A stretch of DNA of 64,000 nucleotides from Erythrobacter sp. SD-21 (GTDB taxonomy: Bacteria; Pseudomonadota; Alphaproteobacteria; Sphingomonadales; Sphingomonadaceae), in NCBI RefSeq assembly GCF_000181515.1, contig NZ_ABCG01000001.1, positions 124,001 to 188,000 on the forward strand, given 5' to 3'. Under the pieces are notes generated by a model, which was given only the letters and a program-made list of their open reading frames with translations, was not told the origin of the DNA and did not search any database. A program made the translations under genes and the position numbers. Of the stretch, positions 8,903-17,744 are shown piece by piece; the first letter of the stretch is position 1; every line of letters begins with the position of its first letter.

Positions 8903-8933
8903 CGGACAGCTAACGACCCGATTGCCGACGTTT
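8903..8933 (+). repeat. Dispersed repeat fragment R1
   Basis: The segment containing CAGCTAACGACCCGATTGCC matches the right end of repeat R2 (CTGCTAACGACCCAATAGCC at about 9636-9655) with few differences. It is the only recognisable content of the 239-bp gap between the broken gene and the next GNAT gene. Confidence 0.5.
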
Positions 8934-8985
8934 AATTTTCTATGCGATGCTCGGCCTGTCAGATGGCTAGAGAGGATATCACGTA

Positions 8986-9492
8986 GTGGACGATGGGATA
9001 AAGGTGAGCCGTCTCGGTCCCGAACATGCTCTCCTATACAGGGAACTTCGTCATTCAGATCTTCGGTCACATCCCGAATATTTTGGCGCGTCTCTAGACG
9101 AAGAAGCCAGCCTTTCCGAAAGCGCTGTGGCCGACCGCCTTTCCCACGGGGTAGTATTCGGTGCCTGGCTAAATGGGCAACTGGTCGGTTGCGCCGGCTT
9201 GGCTTCTCGGGAGAAAGTGAAGCTTCGGCACAAGGCAATTTTATGGGGAATGTTTGTGAGGCCCGATGCGCGTGGAGTCGGCCTTGGCAAGCTCCTGCTC
9301 GACGCAGTGATCGGACATGCGCGACCCATGTATGAAGAAGTTTTGTTGACGGTTGTCGAGGGAAACGAAACTGCTGCGAGCCTATATGCCGCCGCTGGCT
9401 TCGAGGAGTATGGCCGGGAACTTGGCGCCATCAAGATCGGCGACAGTTATTTCGGCGAGATTCTGATGCGGCTGCCCTTGGCGCATCGCTGA
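8986..9492 (+). CDS. GNAT-family N-acetyltransferase
   Basis: A 168-aa GNAT enzyme starting at GTG. The acetyl-CoA-binding signature is clear: WGMFVRPDARGVGLGKLLLD (motif A, with Arg-Gly-x-Gly-x-Gly-like loop) followed by VVEGNETAASLYAAAGFEEY (motif B). Substrate unknown. The surrounding DNA is visibly less GC-rich than the ribosomal region and contains dispersed repeats, so this may be an accessory or acquired gene. It stands alone: the neighbouring genes are a pseudogene and a minus-strand membrane protein gene. Confidence 0.88.
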   Translation: MDDGIKVSRLGPEHALLYRELRHSDLRSHPEYFGASLDEEASLSESAVADRLSHGVVFGAWLNGQLVGCAGLASREKVKLRHKAILWGMFVRPDARGVGLGKLLLDAVIGHARPMYEEVLLTVVEGNETAASLYAAAGFEEYGRELGAIKIGDSYFGEILMRLPLAHR

Positions 9493-9541
9493 TTGCCGGA
9501 GGTGATACTGAAAAGAGACTCAGTCAGAAAGCTATGGCCGA

Positions 9542-9660
9542 TTTCCACCCCAATATCGGACAATCAGCCGCATGGTCCATCACACCAGAAGCAGACCGGC
9601 CGCTAAGCTCGCAATTCAGACAAAAGCGGAAATTCTGCTAACGACCCAATAGCCGCCGTT
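9542..9660 (+). repeat. Dispersed repeat copy R2
   Basis: About 119 bp that can be aligned by eye along its length with R3 (10171-10280): both run from TTCCACCCC or TTCCCACCCC, through CTAAGCTCGC or CTAAACTCGC and AAAGCGG, to AACGACCC. Agreement is roughly two thirds. Its right end reaches into the stop codon of the following minus-strand gene (9659-9661). Together with R3 it brackets that gene. Confidence 0.6.
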
Positions 9661-10060
9661 AAGGCGAAGCCTCCGTTTCTTTTTCGACGGGCCGCAACTC
9701 GACAATCAGGATAGATGCGACCCAGAAACAGATTGTAATGAAAATGTGTGGAGGAGGGCGGATGCCCTCGAACACGGTCTCTCCTATCCCGTGAATAAGA
9801 AGCAGATACAGACTGCCCACCAGCGCCAGTAAGGTGGCTACGGCCGAGAACCGACGCCGGGCCACGGGTGCGAGATATAGATACAAAACAATGGTGCAGA
9901 CGACCGCAATTATTAGCGCGTAGTCGCGAAGCGGCAAGTTCGTCGTCATGCCAAGATTGGCCCCTATGAGGGCGCCAAAGAACAGGGAAACGCCGTTTAG
10001 GGCGGCCCGCTTTTCGGCAATTGTCTGTACGTCAAAACCCATTAGTCGCCGCCAGTGCAT
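9659..10060 (-). CDS. Small membrane protein, function unknown
   Basis: A 133-aa protein with about four hydrophobic segments (around ALNGVSLFFGALIGANLG, YALIIAVVCTIVLYLYLA, VATLLALVGSLYLLLIHGIG and IFITICFWVASILIVEL), so a predicted inner-membrane protein. The start is placed at the ATG at 10060 because AAAGGAG lies 6 bases before it; an upstream ATG in frame lacks such a site. No family recognised. It is flanked on both sides by copies of the same degenerate repeat, so it may be mobile or recently rearranged cargo. Confidence 0.72.
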   Translation of the reverse strand: MHWRRLMGFDVQTIAEKRAALNGVSLFFGALIGANLGMTTNLPLRDYALIIAVVCTIVLYLYLAPVARRRFSAVATLLALVGSLYLLLIHGIGETVFEGIRPPPHIFITICFWVASILIVELRPVEKETEASP

Positions 10061-10170
10061 AGCAACTCCTTTGGGCAGCGAAGGTGCAGCAATACTGCCG
10101 AACAAGTCAACGACCGCGTCCCCCACTCAACAATCAGAATTTCGCTGCCCTTGATCTTGCAAACCTGACC

Positions 10171-10280
10171 GTCCGCTTCCCACCCCGATCAGACATTCAG
10201 TCGGATTGTTCATGGCACCAATAGCGGACTGGCAGCTAAACTCGCGGCTTAGAAGAAAGCGGCCATTTCGCCAACGACCC
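10171..10280 (+). repeat. Dispersed repeat copy R3
   Basis: The second long copy of the repeat described for R2, in the same orientation. It occupies the middle of the 329-bp gene-free stretch 10061-10389, in which nothing else is recognisable. The segment from CAGCTAAACTCGC to AACGACCCGT is the best conserved part. Confidence 0.6.
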
Positions 10281-10389
10281 GTGTGTGAATGATTAGCCAT
10301 TCTGTCTCGTAGCGAGACTAAGCATTTTTTCGTAGAGCCAGCGAAGAATTATTATAGCCACAATCTGCGACAACGCTCGCTACCGCACC

Positions 10390-10980
10390 ATGGACAAACT
10401 CGATATTTCTCCCGAATTGCCCCGAGCATCAAGGCGTTCACACGGACGCACGCGGATGTTTATAACCGCGAGCCTTTCGTCAGCGGCCACAACCGGCAGC
10501 GTGCGTGTGCGCGATCTCTCGGTAGCCGGAGCATTACTGGAATCAGATGATTTGCCTGCGGTTGGAATGCGGGTGAAACTACGCAGAGGCGATTTGAGCG
10601 CCACGGGCAAAATAGTTCGCTTAGACGGAAAGTTGGCGGGAGTTCAGTTTGAACGCCTAATCAACCCAATTGATTGGCTGCCCAATAAAGCGCAGTCGCA
10701 ACTGATGGTCGACACCGCCTTTCAGACGATAAAACCGCTTTTCGAGGGGGGGCCGCCCAAAGAAAGCACGCGAGTTAATGCGCGTGCCGAGGCAAGAGCT
10801 TTGCCTTCCAGCCAGACGTCTCGTGACGAACTCGAAGGGATAGCCGACATGCTCGATGCACTTGCGGATCAGATGAGCGAAGATCCTGCCATCATCGCGA
10901 GTTATCTGGACAAGCTGCAAGTGCTGGATGTTGCGTCGCAAAAGCTGCGTAAGGTGGGACGCAGCCTGCCGATTCTGTAA
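10390..10980 (+). CDS. PilZ domain protein (putative c-di-GMP effector)
   Basis: A 196-aa cytoplasmic protein. Residues about 15-100 resemble PilZ: the RxxxR element R16-S-H-G-R20 and the D/NxSxxG element at D42-L-S-V-A-G47 are both present, which in characterised PilZ proteins bind cyclic di-GMP. The C-terminal half is helical and charged (from about residue 135) with no recognised motif. A GGDEF cyclase is encoded about 50 kb away in the same window, but no functional link is visible. No operon partner. Confidence 0.8.
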   Translation: MDKLDISPELPRASRRSHGRTRMFITASLSSAATTGSVRVRDLSVAGALLESDDLPAVGMRVKLRRGDLSATGKIVRLDGKLAGVQFERLINPIDWLPNKAQSQLMVDTAFQTIKPLFEGGPPKESTRVNARAEARALPSSQTSRDELEGIADMLDALADQMSEDPAIIASYLDKLQVLDVASQKLRKVGRSLPIL

Positions 10981-11086
10981 GGCGCGAAGCAGGCTTGCCC
11001 TTTCCTCATCCCGGCCAGCCCACTTGATTAATGTTAGTGCACACGGTCCAACGGCCAGCGCGCGACTATCCGCATCGACCGATGAT

Positions 11087-11119
11087 GTCCGTCTTCCACC
11101 CCACTCATGACATTTACGG
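11087..11119 (+). repeat. Dispersed repeat fragment R4
   Basis: The segment GTCCGTCTTCCACCCCACTC resembles the left end of R3 (GTCCGCTTCCCACCCCGATC at 10171-10190). It lies in the 374-bp gene-free stretch 10981-11354, which otherwise holds only a candidate promoter at 11196-11225. Confidence 0.4.
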
Positions 11120-11195
11120 GCCGAATGGGATAGCGCCGAAAGCAAACGTTTGATCGGGTCTCTCTCGTTTGACCCATCACCCACGCACCCCCCCC

Positions 11196-11225
11196 TTGTA
11201 ACCCACCGTCCTACCCTCATATAAC
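11196..11225 (+). promoter_or_regulatory. Candidate sigma-70 promoter of the cold-shock-like gene
   Basis: TTGTAA (11196-11201), an 18-base spacer and TATAAC (11220-11225) form a good housekeeping promoter match. It would give a 5' leader of about 120 bases before the ATG at 11355, a length seen in many cold-shock mRNAs. Confidence 0.5.
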
Positions 11226-11354
11226 ACTTAGCTACCAGTCGCGATCGACGGTCCCGAGGGCCAGTTGCCCTCCTTTCTTTCCATTTCGCCTTCTAGCCCG
11301 CGTGCACAAGCGGTCGCTATTGAGCGCCTGCGCGAAATCGAAGGATGTATTCCC

Positions 11355-11612
11355 ATGACACATTTTGGCACGATCAAGCGCTATGACAGCAGCACCGGCA
11401 ACGGTTCGATCGCCCCTGAAAAGGGTGGCAACGTGCTCGACTTCGGCAAGGCCGATTTGCAGCAGGAAGCTTCCGAACCCGAGTCAGGCCAGCGTTTCAG
11501 CTATGAAACGAAGCAGGCCGACGGCGGCAAGCAGCGCGCCGTGAACCTGCAGCAGCAGGAACAGGGCCATTCCGAAAAGCAGGGCAGCCAGGCCAAGCAA
11601 CAGCAGGGCTGA
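11355..11612 (+). CDS. Divergent cold-shock-domain-like small protein
   Basis: An 85-aa protein whose first 65 residues follow the CspA layout: FGTIKRYDSSTGNGSIAPEK in place of the RNP1 region and GNVLDFGKADL in place of RNP2. The aromatic residues that stack on nucleic acid in CspA (KGFGFI and VFVHF) are replaced by TGNGSI and VLDFG, so RNA binding may be weakened or altered. The last 20 residues are Gln-rich (QQQEQGHSEKQ). The ATG at 11355 is chosen over a longer frame because it begins the domain. Probably monocistronic. Confidence 0.75.
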   Translation: MTHFGTIKRYDSSTGNGSIAPEKGGNVLDFGKADLQQEASEPESGQRFSYETKQADGGKQRAVNLQQQEQGHSEKQGSQAKQQQG

Positions 11613-11709
11613 TAACGCCTGAACCCTTCCGGGTGCGTCCTTAGCCGGATGCGCCCGGGATTTTGCCTGCACGCGTTTCCTTCCACCCGATTTGCGACTG
11701 GATTTCCCC

Positions 11710-12129
11710 ATGGACCTCAATGAACTGCTTCACGCCCACCAGGTTGCCGTCATGCAGGCCAGCGCCCGCGGTGACGATGCCGACAAGGAGGGTCACTTTG
11801 CCAAGGTGGCGGAATATGCCGAACAAGTGCGCCGCCTGCGCGTGATGCGCGAAAACGGGGAGAAGCCAGCCGCCGTTGATGGCCCGCCGACCATCATCTA
11901 TGGCACCTATGCCGGTGATGCAGGCAAGCCTTCCGCGGCCACACCGGAGGCATCGTGGGAAGACGAGGGCGGGGCAGTGATACCCTCTGCCGACGAGCCG
12001 CATGCCGAGCGGCAGGCCGGGGCGGACCGCGAATATAACGTCGGGGGCAAGACCTTCGGCGATTTGAACGATGCCGTGACAGAGCATTTGCGCCAGATGT
12101 CGGGCGGGGCAGACACGCCCGCGACTTGA
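11710..12129 (+). CDS. Conserved hypothetical protein
   Basis: A 139-aa cytoplasmic protein from the ATG at 11710 (an ATG six codons upstream is also possible). The N-terminal 50 residues are helical (MDLNELLHAHQVAVMQASAR), the middle is low-complexity and acidic, and the end is a short helical block (GGKTFGDLNDAVTEHLRQMS). No catalytic motif is visible and no family name is assigned. A hairpin terminator follows at 12238-12266. Confidence 0.7.
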   Translation: MDLNELLHAHQVAVMQASARGDDADKEGHFAKVAEYAEQVRRLRVMRENGEKPAAVDGPPTIIYGTYAGDAGKPSAATPEASWEDEGGAVIPSADEPHAERQAGADREYNVGGKTFGDLNDAVTEHLRQMSGGADTPAT

Positions 12130-12237
12130 CCCATCCCCCCTCGCACACTATGTGCGCGGCCATCCGGTGAGGGAATCGCCTCGCGCGTATCCGACGCCGG
12201 CCAGATAGAGCTGAACATTGCCGGTCATGTCCCGGGG

Positions 12238-12266
12238 GCCTGTCGCTATCGCGACGAGGCTCTTTT
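12238..12266 (+). terminator. Intrinsic terminator before the str operon
   Basis: GCCT-GTCGC (12238-12246) pairs with GCGAC-G-AGGC (12251-12260) with one bulged G, followed by TCTTTTC. It separates the hypothetical gene from rpsL. The rest of the 341-bp gap 12130-12470 must hold the str promoter, but no convincing -35/-10 pair was found. Confidence 0.6.
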
Positions 12267-12470
12267 CTATTGCAGCAGGATAACCTGTTCGGGGCAGCCG
12301 TCAAAGTAACCCGGTGGCCGTGTGGGCCGATGGGTGGAGCGTTTCAGGCTCGTGCGAACAGACCGCCCCGGTGCTTGCCAGCGCCGCGTGCGCCCTGAGA
12401 ACACGAACCCGATACACCACCGATCATCCCGCTAGTCGCCGCCATCACACGGTGAAGAGAAAGAACTCAC

Positions 12471-12842
12471 ATGCCGACTATTAACCAGCTGGTCCGCAAG
12501 GGCCGCGTTCCGCAGAAGGCCAAGAGCAAGGTCCCTGCGATGGAGCAGAACCCGCAGAAGCGCGGCGTTTGCACCCGCGTCTACACGACGACCCCGAAGA
12601 AGCCGAACTCGGCTCTGCGCAAGGTTGCCAAGGTCCGCCTGACCAACCAGCGCGAAGTCATCTCCTACATCCCGGGCGAAGGCCACAACCTGCAGGAGCA
12701 CAGCGTCGTGCTCATCCGCGGCGGCCGTGTTCGCGACCTTCCCGGCGTTCGCTACCACGTCCTTCGCGGCGTGCTCGATACGCAGGGCGTGAAGGACCGC
12801 AAGCAGTCGCGCTCGAAGTACGGCGCCAAGCGTCCGAAGTAA
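12471..12842 (+). CDS. rpsL: Ribosomal protein S12
   Basis: First gene of the str operon; S12 sits at the decoding centre of the 30S subunit. At 123 aa it aligns without gaps to E. coli S12 through residue 90 ([19 protein letters not shown], then [19 protein letters not shown]). Lysine 43 is conserved, but residue 88 is arginine (CGC at 12732-12734) where E. coli has lysine; K88R is a known streptomycin-resistance substitution. A very strong hairpin separates rpsL from rpsG. Confidence 0.99.
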   Translation: MPTINQLVRKGRVPQKAKSKVPAMEQNPQKRGVCTRVYTTTPKKPNSALRKVAKVRLTNQREVISYIPGEGHNLQEHSVVLIRGGRVRDLPGVRYHVLRGVLDTQGVKDRKQSRSKYGAKRPK

Positions 12843-12860
12843 GGTCTTAGCGCGGTAGCG

Positions 12861-12925
12861 GCCCGCACCCCCACCCGGTTACCCCTACGAGGGTAGAATT
12901 TGGGTGGCCGGGTGGGGGAGCGGGC
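12861..12925 (+). promoter_or_regulatory. Strong rpsL-rpsG intercistronic hairpin
   Basis: Bases 12861-12878 pair with 12908-12925 over 18 positions with a single A-A mismatch, and an inner stem TACCC/GGGTA (12880-12895) caps the structure. In E. coli the S7 repressor site of the str operon lies between these same two genes, so this is a candidate autoregulatory element. There is no T-run, so it is not an ordinary terminator. Confidence 0.6.
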
Positions 12926-12979
12926 TGGTGCCGCAAGGCAGCACGGATGTGCTGCCGCTCTCCGAAGGAGTTAGCAAAC

Positions 12980-13450
12980 ATGTCACGTCGTCGTCGTCCC
13001 GAGAAGCGGGAAATCCTGCCTGATCCGAAATTCAACGATCAGGTCCTCTCGAAATTCATGAACAACCTGATGTATGATGGCCGCAAGGCCGTTGCCGAAG
13101 GTATCGTCTACACCGCGCTCGACACGGTCGAAGCCAAGGCCAAGGCGAACCCGGTCGAGGTGTTCCACAGCGCGCTCGAGAACATCAAGCCGCAGGTCGA
13201 AGTTCGCAGCCGCCGTGTCGGTGGTGCGACTTACCAGGTGCCGGTTGAAGTGCGTCCCGAGCGTGCCCAGGCACTCGCCATCCGCTGGCTGATCGGCGCG
13301 GCGCGCGGCCGTCCTGAAACGACCATGGCTGCCCGTCTCTCGGGCGAGTTGATGGATGCGTCGAACAACCGCGGCAACGCCGTCAAGAAGCGCGAAGATA
13401 CGCACCGCATGGCGGACGCGAACCGCGCCTTCTCGCATTACCGCTGGTAA
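12980..13450 (+). CDS. rpsG: Ribosomal protein S7
   Basis: Primary 16S rRNA-binding protein of the 30S head and, in E. coli, translational repressor of the str operon. 156 aa, with [18 protein letters not shown] at the start and the conserved [20 protein letters not shown] segment. The ATG at 12980 is preceded by AAGGAG (12965-12970); a longer frame starting upstream would overlap the intercistronic region without such a site. fusA follows after 107 bp that contain another hairpin around 13457-13495. Confidence 0.99.
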   Translation: MSRRRRPEKREILPDPKFNDQVLSKFMNNLMYDGRKAVAEGIVYTALDTVEAKAKANPVEVFHSALENIKPQVEVRSRRVGGATYQVPVEVRPERAQALAIRWLIGAARGRPETTMAARLSGELMDASNNRGNAVKKREDTHRMADANRAFSHYRW

Positions 13451-13557
13451 GGCTCGGGTGGTGGCCGGTTTCGCCTTGCGGCGGAACGGTCACCACGCGG
13501 TCACATTGACAAACAAAGGGGTGGCGGATCGTCACTCCACCTCACGAGGAATTCCAC

Positions 13558-15651
13558 ATGGCACGCGAATATCCGCTCGAGCGGTACCGCAACATCGGCA
13601 TCATGGCCCACATCGATGCCGGCAAGACCACCACGACCGAACGTATCCTCTACTACACCGGCAAGTCCTACAAGATCGGCGAAGTCCACGACGGCGCCGC
13701 CACCATGGACTGGATGGAGCAGGAGCAGGAACGCGGCATCACCATTACCTCCGCTGCGACGACCACCTTCTGGTCGGCCGAAGACGGTGAAGGTCCCAAG
13801 CACCGCATCAACATCATCGACACCCCCGGCCACGTCGACTTCACCATCGAAGTCGAACGCAGCTTGCGCGTCCTCGACGGTGCGGTTGCCGTTTTCGACG
13901 GCGTCGCCGGCGTTGAGCCGCAGTCCGAAACCGTTTGGCGCCAGGCCGACAAGTACGGTGTCCCTCGGATGTGCTTCGTCAACAAGCTCGACCGTACCGG
14001 CGCAGACTTCTATTACTGCGTCCAGTCGATCATCGACCGTCTCGGCGCAAACCCGCTGGTCCTCTATCTCCCGATCGGCGCAGAAAGCGACCTTGAAGGC
14101 GTGGTCGATCTCGTCAACAATCGCGGCATCGTCTGGGAAAATGACGGCCTGGGCGCGACGTTCAACTACGTCGACATCCCAGCCGACCTCGCCGACAAGG
14201 CTGCCGAATACCGTGAGAAGCTGATCGAGACCGCCGTCGAACAGGACGACGATGTCATGGAAGCCTACCTCGAAGGTAACGAGCCCGACGCGGCGACGCT
14301 CAAGCGTCTGATCCGCAAGGGCACCATGGCGCGCGACTTCGTTCCCGTGCTGTGCGGTTCGGCGTTCAAGAACAAGGGCGTCCAGCCCCTGCTCGACGCG
14401 GTCGTCGACTACATGCCGTCGCCGCTCGACGTTCCGGCCATCAAGGGCGTCCTGCCCGACAGCGACAAGGAAGACACCCGTCCGTCGTCGGACGAAGCTC
14501 CCTTCGCTGCACTGGCCTTCAAGATCATGAATGACCCGTTCGTCGGCTCGCTCACCTTCACCCGCATCTACTCGGGTCACCTCACCAAGGGTTCGGTCCT
14601 GAACTCGGTGAAGGACAAGAAGGAAAAGATCGGTCGCATGCTGCTGATGCACTCGAATAACCGCGAGGACATCGATGAGGCGTTCGCTGGCGACATCGTC
14701 GCTATCGCAGGCCTCAAGGAAACCACCACCGGCGACACCCTGTGTGCGTCGAGCGCACCGATCATTCTCGAGCGCATGGAATTCCCCGAGCCGGTGATCG
14801 AGCTGTCGGTCGAACCGAAGACCAAAGCCGACCAGGAAAAGATGGGCGTGGCCCTCAACCGCCTGGCCGCCGAGGATCCGAGCTTCCGCGTCACCACCGA
14901 CCACGAGTCGGGTCAGACGATCATCAAGGGCATGGGCGAGCTTCACCTCGACATCCTCGTCGATCGCATGAAGCGCGAGTTCAAGGTCGAAGCAAACGTC
15001 GGCGCACCGCAGGTCGCGTATCGCGAATACCTCGGCAAGCCGGTGGACGTCGATTACACCCACAAGAAGCAGTCGGGTGGTTCGGGTCAGTTCGGCCGCG
15101 TCAAGGTCAAGGTCAGCCCGGGTGAGCGCGGCCAGGGCTTCGTGTTCGAAGACAGCATCAAGGGCGGTAACATTCCGAAGGAATACATCCCCGCGATTGA
15201 AAAGGGCTTCCGTGAGCAGGCCGAAAGCGGCCATCTCGTCGGCTTCCCGATCATCGACTTCACGGTCGAGCTTTACGACGGTGCGTACCATGACGTCGAC
15301 TCGAGCGCGATCGCGTTCGAAATCGCCGGTCGCGGTGCAATGCGCGAAGTTGCCGAGCGTTCGGGCATCAAGCTGCTCGAGCCGATCATGAAGGTCGAGG
15401 TCGTGACGCCTGAGGATTACCTCGGCGACGTCATCGGCGACCTCAACTCGCGTCGTGGCCAGATCCAGGGCACCGATAGCCGCGGTAACGCACAGGCTGT
15501 CGAAGCCAACGTGCCGCTCGCGAACATGTTCGGTTACGTGAACGAGCTGCGCTCGTTCACCCAGGGCCGCGCTCAGTACTCGATGCAGTTCAGCCACTAC
15601 GACGAAGTTCCGGCGAACGTGGCTCAGGAAGTCAAGGAGAAGCTTGCGTAA
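13558..15651 (+). CDS. fusA: Elongation factor G
   Basis: 697-aa GTPase that drives translocation on the ribosome. The P-loop is A17-H-I-D-A-G-K-T24, followed by switch segments [11 protein letters not shown] and DTPGHVDF and the guanine-specificity [10 protein letters not shown]. The five-domain length matches canonical EF-G. The ATG is preceded by GAGGA. Third gene of the str operon. A GC-rich hairpin with TTT (15673-15696) lies between it and tuf and may tune readthrough. Confidence 0.99.
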   Translation: MAREYPLERYRNIGIMAHIDAGKTTTTERILYYTGKSYKIGEVHDGAATMDWMEQEQERGITITSAATTTFWSAEDGEGPKHRINIIDTPGHVDFTIEVERSLRVLDGAVAVFDGVAGVEPQSETVWRQADKYGVPRMCFVNKLDRTGADFYYCVQSIIDRLGANPLVLYLPIGAESDLEGVVDLVNNRGIVWENDGLGATFNYVDIPADLADKAAEYREKLIETAVEQDDDVMEAYLEGNEPDAATLKRLIRKGTMARDFVPVLCGSAFKNKGVQPLLDAVVDYMPSPLDVPAIKGVLPDSDKEDTRPSSDEAPFAALAFKIMNDPFVGSLTFTRIYSGHLTKGSVLNSVKDKKEKIGRMLLMHSNNREDIDEAFAGDIVAIAGLKETTTGDTLCASSAPIILERMEFPEPVIELSVEPKTKADQEKMGVALNRLAAEDPSFRVTTDHESGQTIIKGMGELHLDILVDRMKREFKVEANVGAPQVAYREYLGKPVDVDYTHKKQSGGSGQFGRVKVKVSPGERGQGFVFEDSIKGGNIPKEYIPAIEKGFREQAESGHLVGFPIIDFTVELYDGAYHDVDSSAIAFEIAGRGAMREVAERSGIKLLEPIMKVEVVTPEDYLGDVIGDLNSRRGQIQGTDSRGNAQAVEANVPLANMFGYVNELRSFTQGRAQYSMQFSHYDEVPANVAQEVKEKLA

Positions 15652-15672
15652 GCGAGGCTTCCAGTCTAGGGG

Positions 15673-15700
15673 CGGCGCCTGATTCCGCGGGCGCCGTTTC
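15673..15700 (+). promoter_or_regulatory. fusA-tuf intercistronic hairpin
   Basis: CGGCGCC (15673-15679) pairs with GGCGCCG (15690-15696), followed by TTTCC. The T-run is short, so full termination is doubtful. Possible attenuation or processing site between fusA and tuf. Confidence 0.4.
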
Positions 15701-15742
15701 CAACCCGCAGAAATTCACTTTCAGATTAGAGGTTATTGGAAA

Positions 15743-16918
15743 ATGGCGAAGGAAAAATTCGAGCGTAACAAGCCGCACGTCAACGTTGGCACCATCGGCC
15801 ACGTCGACCACGGCAAGACCACGCTGACCGCAGCAATCACCAAGGTTCTCGGCTCGGCCGTCGATTTCGCAAACATCGACAAGGCTCCCGAAGAGCGTGA
15901 GCGCGGCATCACCATCTCGACCGCGCACGTCGAATACGAAACCGACGCGCGTCACTACGCACACGTCGACTGCCCGGGTCACGCCGACTACGTGAAGAAC
16001 ATGATCACCGGTGCAGCCCAGATGGACGGCGCCATCCTGGTCGTGAACGCAGCTGACGGCCCGATGCCGCAGACCCGCGAGCACATCCTGCTTGCCCGCC
16101 AGGTCGGCGTTCCGGCTCTGGTCGTGTACATGAACAAGGTCGACCAGGTCGACGACGAGGAGATCCTCGAGCTCGTCGAACTCGAAGTTCGTGAACTCCT
16201 CAGCTCGTACGACTTCGACGGCGACAACATCGCCATCGTCAAGGGTTCGGCTCTGGCCGCTCTCGAAGGTCGTGATCCGGAAATCGGCGAAAACTCGATC
16301 AAGGAACTGATGGACGCCGTTGACGCGAACATCCCGACCCCCGACCGTCCGGTCGACAAGGACTTCCTGATGCCGATCGAAGACGTGTTCTCGATCTCGG
16401 GTCGCGGTACGGTTGTCACCGGCCGCGTCGAAACCGGCGTTGTGAACGTTGGCGACGAAGTCGAAATCGTCGGCATCAAGGACACCACCAAGACGACCGT
16501 CACCGGCGTCGAAATGTTCCGCAAGCTGCTTGACCGCGGTGAAGCTGGCGACAACATCGGTGCCCTGATCCGCGGCGTTGGCCGTGAAGAAGTCGAGCGT
16601 GGCCAGGTTCTCGCGAAGCCGGGTTCGGTTACGCCGCACACCGAGTTCAGCGCAGAAGTCTACGTCCTTTCGAAGGACGAAGGTGGCCGTCACACGCCGT
16701 TCTTCGCGAACTACCGTCCGCAGTTCTACTTCCGCACCACCGACGTCACCGGCGAAGTGATCCTTCCCGAAGGCACCGAAATGGTGATGCCGGGCGACAA
16801 CGTGACGATCGACGTCAAGCTGATCGCTCCGATCGCCATGGACCAGGGCCTGCGCTTCGCAATTCGCGAAGGCGGCGGTACGGTCGGCTCGGGCGTCGTT
16901 GGCTCGATCAAGAAGTAA
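15743..16918 (+). CDS. tuf: Elongation factor Tu
   Basis: GTPase that delivers aminoacyl-tRNA to the ribosome. P-loop GHVDHGKT at residues 19-26, [12 protein letters not shown] and [10 protein letters not shown] are all present, and the C-terminal domains are intact. At 391 aa it is slightly short: between VL and NIDKAPEE the switch I approach is GSAVDFA, about five residues shorter than in E. coli. Last gene of the str operon, with a strong terminator downstream. Whether there is a second tuf copy cannot be told from this window. Confidence 0.99.
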   Translation: MAKEKFERNKPHVNVGTIGHVDHGKTTLTAAITKVLGSAVDFANIDKAPEERERGITISTAHVEYETDARHYAHVDCPGHADYVKNMITGAAQMDGAILVVNAADGPMPQTREHILLARQVGVPALVVYMNKVDQVDDEEILELVELEVRELLSSYDFDGDNIAIVKGSALAALEGRDPEIGENSIKELMDAVDANIPTPDRPVDKDFLMPIEDVFSISGRGTVVTGRVETGVVNVGDEVEIVGIKDTTKTTVTGVEMFRKLLDRGEAGDNIGALIRGVGREEVERGQVLAKPGSVTPHTEFSAEVYVLSKDEGGRHTPFFANYRPQFYFRTTDVTGEVILPEGTEMVMPGDNVTIDVKLIAPIAMDQGLRFAIREGGGTVGSGVVGSIKK

Positions 16919-16955
16919 GCTTCGCTCGTCGAAGTCAGCTTCTGCCGAAGTAGCG

Positions 16956-16998
16956 GGGCCCGCCTTCCTTCAAGGGGAGGGCGGGCCCTTCGCTTTTT
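16956..16998 (+). terminator. Terminator of the str operon
   Basis: GGGCCCGCC (16956-16964) pairs with GGCGGGCCC (16980-16988), extended inward by a few more pairs, and TTCGCTTTTT follows. It ends the rpsL-rpsG-fusA-tuf transcript and separates it from the S10 promoter. Confidence 0.85.
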
Positions 16999-17077
16999 GT
17001 GTGAGCGATGGAAACGGCAGAAATGCACGCTTCGCCGCACGCGATGGACGGCAGTTCGTTCTGTTGGAAATCGGGGG

Positions 17078-17106
17078 TTGTCAGATCGGGGTCTCCCCCG
17101 TATATG
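17078..17106 (+). promoter_or_regulatory. Promoter of the S10 operon
   Basis: TTGTCA (17078-17083), a 17-base spacer and TATATG (17101-17106) match the housekeeping promoter consensus. It lies after the str terminator and leaves a leader of about 140 bases before rpsJ, where E. coli has its L4-responsive attenuator. It is the only good candidate in the 337-bp gap 16919-17255. Confidence 0.6.
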
Positions 17107-17255
17107 CGCGCCCACAGACAGGGATTCGTCCCTATCGATAGAATTCACGGAAGGTCGCCCGCAACCGGGAAACCGGGCTCACAGTGGGGCTGACCTTTCT
17201 TTTTGTTTGCGGGCCACCCGCTGGTCCGCTTGGCTCTTTCGCATCGGTGTAGGTA

Positions 17256-17567
17256 ATGGAAGCACAGAATATCCGCATTCGCCTCAAGGCGTTCGATCAT
17301 CGCGTTCTCGACCAGGCAACTGGCGAAATCGCAGACACCGCGCGTCGCACGGGTGCCCTTATTCGTGGTCCCATTCCCATGCCGACGCGTATCGAGAAGT
17401 TCACCGTGAACCGCGGCCCGCACATCGACAAGAAGTCGCGCGAGCAGTTCGAGGTGCGCACCTACAAGCGTCTGCTCGACATCGTGCAGCCCAACGCCCA
17501 GACCGTCGACGCGCTGATGAAGCTCGACCTCGCTGCTGGCGTGAACGTCGAAATCAAGCTCGCCTAA
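17256..17567 (+). CDS. rpsJ: Ribosomal protein S10
   Basis: 103-aa 30S head protein and NusE antitermination factor. [19 protein letters not shown] and the conserved loop [20 protein letters not shown] are visible. First gene of the S10 operon. It is separated from rplC by 244 bp, which is unusually long for this operon and contains a strong hairpin. Confidence 0.99.
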   Translation: MEAQNIRIRLKAFDHRVLDQATGEIADTARRTGALIRGPIPMPTRIEKFTVNRGPHIDKKSREQFEVRTYKRLLDIVQPNAQTVDALMKLDLAAGVNVEIKLA

Positions 17568-17690
17568 GCAAGCTCGATTGGTCTTCCTGCCGGACTTGAA
17601 AAGGCAGGGAAGTTTCAGGGGCGCTCGATAGCCCCGCCGGTTCGCAAGAGCAGGCAAGACATCGGGATACCGCCGGATTTCATCCGGGAC

Positions 17691-17744
17691 TGCGTCCCCC
17701 GTCTGCTTCCCTCGGGAAGCAATCAGCCCGGACGGGGGCACGCA
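17691..17744 (+). promoter_or_regulatory. rpsJ-rplC intercistronic hairpin
   Basis: TGCGTCCCCCGT (17691-17702) pairs with ACGGGGGCACGCA (17732-17744) apart from one bulged C, and an inner perfect stem GCTTCC-CTCG-GGAAGC (17704-17719) forms the tip. No T-run follows. Candidate regulatory or processing element inside the S10 operon. Confidence 0.5.

Noticed and set aside
12267-12470. Promoter of the str operon
   Set aside because: TTGCCA-like and other partial matches exist upstream of rpsL but none has a convincing -10 at proper spacing.
13501-15597. Nearly 700-codon minus-strand frame opposite fusA
   Set aside because: Shadow of the fusA codon pattern; no domain, no ribosome-binding site, no conserved motif.
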